From contig OY288243.1 in assembly GCA_958450325.1 (NCBI GenBank), positions 67,564,606 through 67,628,605 of the forward strand: 64,000 bases of DNA, written 5' to 3'. Below, in pieces: positions 56,313-64,000 of the stretch (positions within the stretch are counted from its first letter, which is position 1; every line of letters begins with the position of its first letter). Origin of the DNA: Agrostemma githago. Its lineage: Eukaryota > Streptophyta > Magnoliopsida > Caryophyllales > Caryophyllaceae. The position numbers and the translations under genes were made by a program. The notes below the pieces were generated by a model. It did not search any database. It had not been told where the DNA came from and worked only from the letters and a program-made list of their open reading frames with translations.

Positions 56313-57744
56313 TGTGGGGACATCTATGTTTCCGTTGAATCGATCGAGACGTGGTTGTAAATGTTTAAAGGCCGATATGTTTGATCTGACGACCTTTTTA
56401 GTGAACCGAATTTGTTGCCGATTTGTGGTGTCGCCACCGAGTAATTTTGGAATACTCGGAAATCGTTCAAGTCAACTTTAATCCTTAGCCGACTCAAAGC
56501 TGAGTGACATGGAGACTTAAAGATAAAGACTTGTACCCTTAAGCATTTCGTGTCTAGAATGATTCTAATTGCCAGTGGTTTCGGCCATCTGGAAACCGTA
56601 GATTCTGAGTAAGGGATGAGGGTACGTATTGGGAAGGCAACGTCCGGTAGACATTGACACCCAATCCCGCCCGCACGTAGCGGCCTCTACTAATCAATCG
56701 ATGGGCTGATAACTTCGTTCCTTAGTTGTGGCGGAAATGCGATAACATCCGTTGTTTTAACCCTGTGCCTTTTCTACGTCAGTTGTTTAAGGACAAGTAA
56801 CTTTTTGTCATCGAAGTAATTGCGTTTACATTCTTTGCATGCGATTTCACGTGACAAGCAGGCCATGAAAAGATGCACCTAGGAGAGTAGAGAGTACTAT
56901 ATAGTATTCGTATTAGCAAATCAGTTTTAACGCGATAATACAGATATTAGTCATTCTCGTGGTATACCTTACCTAGTATTCTGCTTAAGGTGCATCGGTT
57001 GGATATTAATAAGGGTGCGTTGAACCATGTGTAAGGGGTGAGCATCGAGATTAATATGGAACCTGACCACCGCTTGTTCAGTTTTAGCTTGTTTACGTTT
57101 TGAATTTTGTGTTAGGTAATTTAGCATGCGATTGTGGTCATAAAAGCGGTAAATCATACGAAAGCTGTAAATGTGAAATGTAAGTAAGTCACATTATATG
57201 AGGAGTTGCACCCTCAGAGTGTACACTAAACGAGACACGAGGCATAGACGATCGAGAACGGATCTCATGACTACTCGGATTTAGTTTAGGTGTTTTAGTG
57301 CTTGAGATTTAAGTGGTGGACGTTACGCATGTTTACGATGCGTCGTGGAGTTAGTATCCACACGAGACGGACTCGACATTATTGAAGTGCATAATTAAAA
57401 GTACGATATGTAAAGTTGTGTTTAGATGACAACCTAGTGACGATTCGACTTCTACAGGCGGATCCTCCTAGCTTCCTGTGGCAATTCCGGCACAGCTTCC
57501 CTACGGTAAGTCGAGTCGACGAGTCAACACGGGTGCCCTTTTTCGTTCTTTTCGAGTCAATAACTCGAGGAACTACGAAGAGTAGTGTTTATTCGTGGGA
57601 TGCGTTTTAATCGAAGATAAAACAATCGAGTGGATCGTGCCTAATGTCGGAGTGCGACGCTAAAGAAGAGCTATGGAGCTCGTAGAGAAGAGAGAGGAAT
57701 TTTGAATTGTGAATTGTGTGTCGATTATGAGCGGAAAGGGGAGG

Positions 57745-57752
57745 TATTTATA
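57745..57752 (-). promoter_or_regulatory. E5 LTR TATA box
   Basis: Minus strand AAAACTATAAATACCTCCCC, comparable with CTATAAATACCCC in E3. Confidence 0.7.
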
Positions 57753-57812
57753 GTTTTTCTCGTAGTTCAAATCTAGATATCAAGCACCAGACATCATGCA
57801 ACCCAAAGTTGG

Positions 57813-57860
57813 GGCGCCTGAGGTGAGGCGATGTAGGTTTGAGGCGCCAGACGGGAGGCG
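57813..57860. repeat. E5 LTR GGCGCC/AGGCG repeat cluster
   Basis: GGCGCCTGAGGTGAGGCG and GAGGCGCCAGACGGGAGGCG, two related CpG-rich phrases about 60 bp upstream of the TATA box in the element's sense. Confidence 0.75.
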
Positions 57861-58277
57861 ACTGGAATTTCGAAGATCCGATTTGAAAACATTCCAAAGA
57901 GGAGATTATACGTGATCTTTGTATTGCTTGGTTACTAAGACTTCCAACCCTTGACCTAGCGAGTGCGGTGTTGGGCCTCGAGCACGCGTTTTGAGGTTCG
58001 ACTCGGCTTGACGCGCTGACTCGGGTTTAACTTTGTGTGTTTCGGGACCGAATCAGAGCCTCGGTGTCGGAATTGACTCTAATTAGTGCTGACGCGACCG
58101 TAATGACACGACTAAGACCGTCTTGATGTTGAATTAACTTTTTCGAGTAATTATTTGATCCGTTCTATAGAAAAACCATTTAAAACATCATAAAATCATG
58201 TCGTGTTGCAGTCCGATCATGATCGGGTGTTTGTTGGGCACTGTTGCCGCCACCAGGTCAAAATCTGGGTGTCCATA

Positions 58278-59756
58278 GAAGTTCCAACTTTGACTGAGGG
58301 TTGGAGAAGGCGATAGTTAAAGTGCAGTCGCCCAGGTCAATCGAGAATTACGACCTAGTGGCTCTCCGCTCCGGTCATTTTAAGTCCGTTGGACTACGCA
58401 CTAAGGCTCGCCAGCCAAGGTAGAGAAATCATACTTGACTTCCTCGCCTGCGGTTGTTCTATTGAAGCTTTGGTTCGGGTTTTCGTACTTGGACTTGGGC
58501 TTATAGTTGATTAGTGCTTTGTTTTCTGGGATAAACCCTATTCCTGGGTCTACTTCGGGTGACTTGGTTTTGGATTTAATCCCTTGCGGGTGGTTGCGTT
58601 GAATTGAGTAAATACCTCTCAGTGGCTGCGTTGAATTGATTAAATCCCTCTCGGGTGGCTGCGTTGAGTTGAATATCGTTTTCGTAGGAACATATTCATG
58701 TCTGTCCCTGGACTTTTGCACTCTTTGAGATAGTTTCTGACTATCTCTGGCCATTGTAATCTTTGGAACGGGTCTTTGTTCCTTGACTTTTGTATTCTTT
58801 GAAATAGTTTCTGACTATCTCTTGCCTTCGTAATCTTTGGAACGGATCTTTGTTCCTAGACTTTGTATTCTTCGAGATAGTTTCTGACTATCTCTAGCCT
58901 TTGCACATTATATCCTTTGGAACAGATTTCCGTCTGTTCTTGATCTTTTGCATATTGAAGAGCGGTAATTTAGTATTTGCATTATGATTTTTTTATTGGA
59001 CCATTGCATAAACTCTTAGCGAGTGCATAGTTGTGTTTGCATTGCTTCTTGCGCTTTTGTACTTGGCCCGGGGTTCGTGGTTTCCCGCTGGGGATGTAAG
59101 TTGATTGCTTTGGATTGAGGATTTGCTGGGGTAATCGATTTGTACTTGAGAGGTTTGCTATTTGAACTTGGTATTTTGAGTTGATGGGTATCGCTGGGGA
59201 TTTTCAAGGATATGCATAACGAGCTGTGCCGGCTTTCGGGATGCTCTGCTGGAGGGGATAGTATAGTTGGTTGCTATGGGTTTTAGTACAGCTTGTTCGT
59301 ACTGGCTGGAGATTTCGTAAGCATTGCTTATCCCGCTGGGGAGAGGTAAATCGTCTTAATTATCCAGTTAGGAGAAGGTAAAATGCCTTGCTTAATCTGT
59401 TGGGGAGGAGTGAGTTGTCTCGACATGGTTTATTTGGGTAGTACATGCATGTGTGTCTAGCGGGTATTGAGAGATGTGCTCGGATTATCTCGGTTTGCGT
59501 TTTATGTTGAGAGGTTAGGCATCTTTCTTATTGCGGCCCAATACTAAAGTGCCTGGGCTGCTGCGCCCCAGGACTCGGGCGCCCGCACTAAGGTGACCCG
59601 ACTTTTGTTTTCCGGATTTGTTTAAATGTCGCGATTGAAGGAGGAGGTGGTTAGGTTTATTTGTCCCAAAATTCAGACGCGCATTTCCCTTTGCCCTAAG
59701 CTTGTATTCTCGATTCGATCAATCGATTTCCGACTCGATTTCTGCTATACTCGACT
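58278..59756. other. E5 non-coding tract before the antisense gene
   Basis: Contains imperfect repeats of GATAGTTTCTGACTATCTC (about 58725-58895, three copies) and of the phrase GAATTGA-TAAATCCCTCTCGGGTGGCTGCGTT-type (58560-58680), and CGCTGGGGA words. Probably upstream regulatory and leader sequence of the antisense gene. Confidence 0.5.
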
Positions 59757-62700
59757 ATGTCGACCCCGGGTAAGTGTTCCTTACTCACCTATTGTCAATT
59801 TGAACTGGATTAGTGTGATTTTTGGGTTGAATTTGCTTAAACCCTAGAAATTGATTTGGGTATTTCGATTTTGCTAAGTTTCAATGCTTGTTCTTGGTCC
59901 CTTTTCGAATTAGGGTAGTATAGAGCTTGTATGTGTAGCTATTTGCTTGAAGTGAAAGCTTGAAGGTACTTTAGTGACCTCCCATGAGTGAAAATCAAAA
60001 TGCTAGGGTGTAGGGATCGACTTTCCGGTTATTCCCGTACTTGACCCTTGAAATTTTGCTAGATTCTTGCTTGTGACACTGTGGGTAGCTCATATGTCAA
60101 TTTTCGTGACCCGAAATCCATTCTAGGGCACTTTGTTTAAGTTTATGATGCTTACGACGGTCCAAATGAGGCCGTAACGATGTCGGATTTACCCGAAACC
60201 ATTTTTATTGCGACCGGAGTCGAAAATGGGGGCTACTGGGCATTTCGGAATTTTGCTATTGTACTCCGAAATTTTGAGCTTATTTTGACCTGTTTAGGCC
60301 GTCTTGACCTGACCCGTAGTGCATTGTTTCTTCTAATTTAAAACTAGAGATGGTATTGGACGCCCTGTGAGAGTCCATATAGTTAGTACTAGCGGCCAGG
60401 CTACCGGGTTGAGTTCACTGACTCCCCAAGTGGCCCGTAAGAGGCGTCGGAGCGCTTCTTCGCCTCAACTTGAGCCTGATGCGGTGGATGAGGCTAACTT
60501 TGATCGAGTGAAGAGGCATACCTTGCCCGTGACGGTTGCTAGGAGGAAGCATGTGCCCAGTCTCGTTAGCGAGGCCGAGGAGGTTGCTTACGAGGATCCC
60601 GTTTGAGATTGGGATTGGGATGGTCGGCAATTATTGCTTCGTCCAGACTTACACGTGTCTAGCCGTACTGTAAACGGCAAGGTGAGTACCTTGGTTATTT
60701 TTATTGACTTGTACTTGACTTTGATTCGCACTTGCATCGTTTTTAATGCTTGTGTTGTTGCGGTTTGCAGCCCCTGGGTCCGATGAGGAGCTTCTCGGGC
60801 TTTACAACGTGTTAGAAGATTTATTCTCAGAAGCTGAGCCCTGAGGCTAAGGAGGTGGTTATGGGGGCGGCCTTGGGTCTCTTAGTCGGACATTGGGTTC
60901 GGCTGATCGGTTGCAAGACCAAGTGCAACCTAACGGTGGTTAGAGCGATGATAGATCGCCTTTCATGACACGACCTTGATATTCCACATGTCTTTTGGCG
61001 AGGTCGGCATGACTTTGGAGGAATTTGGGGTGATCACGGGACTACCTTGCGGTCCCGAGTCGATCAGGTGGGCTCCGGAGGGCCCTAGGCTAGATAGTGT
61101 TGAGGTTAAGGGCTAGATCGGGGACTGTTTGGAGCCCTCGGCTTATAGTATGCCCCACGCTTTGGTTAGTTCAAATATCACTGACCAATTTGAGAGAGTG
61201 GCGGTTTTGGGTCAAGTGTCCAACACGATGGTGCAGGACGTCCGTCTATGGTTGTGGTATTTCCTAGGGTCGACCCACTTCTCGGATAAGGGCGGGAGAT
61301 TTAGCACTAGGATTTTGCCTTTTTTTGCTGACTTGAGTTAACTAGGACGTTTTGACTGGGTGATGGCGACTTTCATGGAGATGACCCACTGCTTGCAGGC
61401 CATGGTGAGGTCGTAGAGAGTGGGTTCGGATTCTGCTATACCCATTGTGGGTCCAGGTCTCGTGCTAGAGGTTAGTTACTTAACTCACATTTGGCTTTTG
61501 GATTTTGGTTGGTTTTGTTTTGCTTTGCTGATGGTTCCTAGGGTTTCACAGGCTTGGATTTACACTTACTTCCCATGTTCGGCACCTAAGACGCTGCCGG
61601 TTCGCCACGCTAGGTTCCCGGCTGGGATCGAGTAGACGTTAACTCAGACCAAGACTACGACGAGCCACTACTCAACGAAGAACGTGCTGGTGAACCAGGT
61701 GCGTCTCGAGGATGTAATTTTTCCCTCTATTTGCTTTGTTAGGTAGCCCCCATGGTTAGGAATTTTATGGTGTAATGTAGGTTCAGTTGTGCGGTTTGTG
61801 GCCCGTCCTTGGGCCAACTACGAGGGTTTCCCGAGTACGTGAGGGCAGAGTTGAGGCCGAGGAGCTATAGGAGGATGCCCCTTCCTGCGCTATTCCGCCT
61901 AATGTGGTATTTGGGTAAGAGGTTGGTGCGTTGGTGCCTCTATGACAAGTTCAGGGTGCCGGTTGACCCTCTCCGGACCATGTTCAGGCCTCCGACTGCT
62001 GCTGAGGCCCGCAAGGATAGGGATGGCGAGGGAGGCGAGGCGTTATTGGTGCCTGGTGCCTCGTATGTGTCTCACGTTTGCCAGTGGCTGGCATGCCACC
62101 GCATAGTGGTAAGTATATGGTTATTGTTTGTTTGCCTTTTTGCCTTATGGTTTTGGGTCTGTTTGTGTTTTCAATGGTGTGTTGTTTCTTTTTCTTTTAG
62201 CTGGCCGACCCGGCTAATATCGTTCAGCCCCCAGACTTCCCTTTGACACTACTTAGGGTGGATGCGGCGAGGGTAGATTTCACCGAGCCTCTTCCTATTT
62301 CCTCTGCGGAAGAGATGGAGGCCGAGATGAAGTGGTACGACCGGGTAAGTTTTGTAAATTTGCTTCGAAGTTGGGTTTGTGGGTTAGGCTTTGTTGGCTA
62401 ACTTGTTTGGTTTCGTTGTTCAGGTTTCGTCGGCTTCTCATCAGCGACTATGGAAGGCTGCCAACTACTTCCGGGCCTACGCGTTGGGGAGGGCTGCTGC
62501 CTCGGCTCGTAACACGTCGGGACATCGATCGGTAAGTATTATTTTTTTGTGGGTGGTTTTAGGCTAGTTGTTCTGTTTTTTCCTAAGTAGTTTTATCTTT
62601 TGTAGGATGTTCCCGATATGGTAGCGTAGTTGGGGGCGCGAGTAGCTGAGCTCGAGGCGGTTGAGCTCATCATAATGCAATCTTTGCGGTCCCAGGATAT

Positions 62701-63006
62701 CGAGATTGCTAAGTTGAAGGAGCAGTTGGCTCGGTCTCGAGGTGAGACCTCGGCGTTAGGGTCAAGGCTGAGGTAGAGGGAGAGACTGTGGCTGAGGATC
62801 GGACCACTGGTGTTACGGAAGAGGTTGATCCTTTCGGAGGGGTTCCCAGTACAGAGATGGCTATCATGGATATGTTGGCGGGTATGGGTCGCTCGGTAGA
62901 TGATGGTGCAGGGTCTCCTACTTTTGATCTGGAAGATCTAGGGTTAGATGATAATGTTGGTGAGCTTGTACTGGCTGTCGCTGTAGCCTCTAGGGGTCCT
63001 CCCTAG
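59757..63006 (+). pseudogene. E5 antisense gene, plant-mobile-domain-like, at least seven exons
   Basis: Runs opposite to E5. Exon boundaries inferred from GT-AG pairs that link coding segments: 59757-59769, 60348-60681, 60771-61470, 61552-about 62108 (with one unresolved intron or shift near 61700-61800), 62201-62344, 62424-62531, 62606-63006. The hallmark is TLEEFGVITGLPCGPESI (about 61010-61070), followed by GRFSTRILPFF, AWIYTYFP after the intron at 61471-61551, LPALFRLMW, HQRLWKAANYFRAYALGRA and a C-terminal coiled coil (VAELEAVELI...IAKLKEQLARSRGE). It matches the plant mobile domain family in layout. Broken by several stops (TAG in exon 3, TGA near 60967, TAG near 61633 and 62630) and at least two frameshifts. 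The exact first exon is uncertain. Confidence 0.72.
61471..61551 (+). other. intron in E5 antisense gene (81 bp), position shared with E3
   Basis: Donor CTAGAG|GTTAGT, acceptor TTTCACAG|GCTTGG, phase 0, placed directly before an [A/I]-W-[I/L] motif exactly as in E3. Other introns of this gene: 59770-60347, 60682-60770, 62109-62200, 62345-62423 and 62532-62605, all GT-AG with short lengths except the first. Confidence 0.78.
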
Positions 63007-63030
63007 TTTCTAAACTCAATTTTGTATTGT

Positions 63031-64000
63031 CACTACTACAATTTTGATATTAGAAGACATCCAAAATAGGACACTTATATAAGGAACCGTCCTTTATAAC
63101 ATAATAAATTTTGGCTCCTAATGACCTTAGTTAAATAACACGCTTCAGCAAAAGAATCGCCCTTTAATATTCATTATTAGCGCGGTTGGTCAATGGAACC
63201 GTCCTAATTAATATAAAAGGACGGTTATAAGTTAAATCCGTGCTATTAAATATATTTTCAAAGCGTGGGTATATATTACACCCATCCTATTAAAATATAG
63301 AACCCGTTAATAGCACGGGTATATATTACACCCATCCTATTAAAATATAGGGCCCATCCTATTCAATCTTAGAATAATAAAGGGTTACACGTTTCCACCA
63401 AAATACATAACTAAACGCGCCTATTCATCCTTCAACGCCTTACGTCTTCATCCTTTAACTCAACCCTAAACCCTTCCGTTTTCATCCTTCAACGCTCAAC
63501 CGTCCGCCTGCCTTCATCTCCTCATGCCGCCTTCTCGTTCTGCCTGCCGCCTTCTCGTTACCCTTTGTTTACGCGCGGGTAATTCATTACTCTCCGCCTT
63601 CCTATTTCATTCTTCTCTGCTTACGCTCGGTTACTCGTACTTTGTTGTTTTGTACTTTTTGGGCGAGCATAATCTATGGATTAATCAATTCCCTATTCCT
63701 TTGTTTTTCTTTTAGAGATTGCTCAAAAATCAAAATGTTCCTTATTCCTTTGATTTTTATATGTTATCTGGTGCAATTTTGCTGTCAATTTGCTTCTTGT
63801 TAGTTTACTTTTTTTATTCATATAGGTTGGTTTTTATATCCGTAATTCAATTATTTGATTTTTATATCCATCCTTTCTATTAGAATAAGAATCGAGTATG
63901 AATTTGGATCAGACAACTTTTATCTACTGATATGAATTACTGTACAATTGATGGGTACGAATGGAGACTTACTGAGTTACTGATATATAGGGGTGAGCAA
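63031..64000. mobile_element. CACTA (En/Spm-type) transposon, left end
   Basis: Starts CACTACTACAATTTTG after TGT, then subterminal repeats: GGAACCGTCC and its inverse GGACGGTT several times, and GGTATATATTACACCCATCC twice (63268 and 63320). After about 63380 there is C/T-rich leader-like sequence with a short ORF (63524-63715) and intron-like AT-rich DNA. Short CACTA end plus clustered subterminal repeats are typical of the superfamily; the other end and transposase are outside the window. Inserted in E5 just after the antisense gene stop. Confidence 0.78.

Larger units (their letters stand above)
56313..58277 (-). repeat. E5 3' LTR (1965 bp), distant relative of the E3 LTR
   Basis: Minus-strand reading begins TATGGACACCCAGATTTTGAC, matching TGTAGACACCCGCATTTTGAC of E3 (terminal TG mutated), then AACAAACACCCGATCATGATCGGA, and later GTAGAGGCCGCTACGTGCGGGCGGG, CCCTTACTCAGAAT and CGGTGGCGAC, ending GTCCCCACA. 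The TATA box is at 57745-57752 (minus). Sequence just right of it aligns with the E3 pre-polypurine region, so this is the 3' LTR of a minus-strand element whose body lies to the right. Confidence 0.82.
58278..63030 (-). mobile_element. E5: internal region of a minus-strand Tat-like element
   Basis: Begins at the 3' LTR with a tract homologous to E3 49230-49397 (GGCTGGCGAGCC, GGTCGTAAT-CTCGATTG, CTCAGTCA-AG). The stretch 58900-59450 repeats CGCTGGGGA, the reverse of the TCCCCAGC words of E3. It then holds the antisense gene on the plus strand. The element's pol lies beyond the CACTA insertion at 63031, out of the window. Confidence 0.72.

Noticed and set aside
59626..59847. 73-codon ORF MSRLKEEVV... 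as first exon of the E5 antisense gene
   Set aside because: It overlaps a good splice donor (59770) and no conserved motif supports it; the first exon stays uncertain.
60367..60606. A separate small gene of 79 codons
   Set aside because: It begins at GTG and reads into a splice donor at 60682; better explained as exon 2 of the E5 antisense gene.

Overview
The window is plant nuclear DNA built almost entirely from nested transposable elements. I see no host gene, rRNA, tRNA or CRISPR array. Most of the coding material belongs to Ty3/gypsy elements of the Tat lineage (dual RNase H; antisense ORFs between pol and the 3' LTR). The pair at 1-17847 closely matches what I recall of Retand from Silene latifolia (about 11 kb, two antisense ORFs, an internal tandem repeat), so a eudicot, perhaps in Caryophyllaceae, is my tentative inference; no marker gene confirms it.

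Layout. E1 (1-6233) is the right half of a decayed Retand-like element. It ends flush against an (ATT)n microsatellite (6234-6391). E2 (6392-17847) is a full-length Retand-like element with two 702-bp LTRs and target duplication ATTAT, and it is followed by more (ATT)n (17848-18045). The microsatellite lies in an old LTR ('A', 18046-18219 plus 22961-24624), which is itself split by E4 (18220-22960, minus strand), an element coding only for a Gag-like protein. A decayed minus-strand Ty1/copia element (copia-1) covers about 24625-36493. It carries a Stowaway MITE (26337-26539) and a two-level nest of solo LTRs: 28434-33506, split by 28544-32059. E3 (36494-51944) is a nearly complete Tat element with 2.5-kb LTRs, target duplication CTTGC, one unbroken gag-pol ORF and an intron-containing antisense gene. 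A minus-strand copia ruin (copia-2, to about 55.2 kb) follows, then about 1.1 kb of unassigned DNA. E5 (minus strand, LTR 56313-58277) is a distant relative of E3 whose antisense gene runs rightwards with at least six GT-AG introns. A CACTA transposon end opens at 63031 and runs off the window.

How the parts relate. The Tat elements share one plan: sense gag-pol on the genomic RNA, and an opposing gene downstream of pol with its own TATA box (seen in E1, E2 and E3) and spliceosomal introns. Because these introns lie antisense to the genomic RNA, they survive retrotransposition. In E1 and E2 the sense and antisense transcripts would converge on a tandem array of hairpin-forming units (136 bp in E1, 125 bp in E2). 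The most interesting signals are the spliced antisense genes, the flush association of two elements with the same ATT microsatellite, and clusters of short CpG-rich palindromes that differ between LTR copies.

Boundaries given as TG...CA plus matching 5-bp duplications were read directly. LTR divergence figures are counts by eye. Family names rest on motif recognition, not on a database search.
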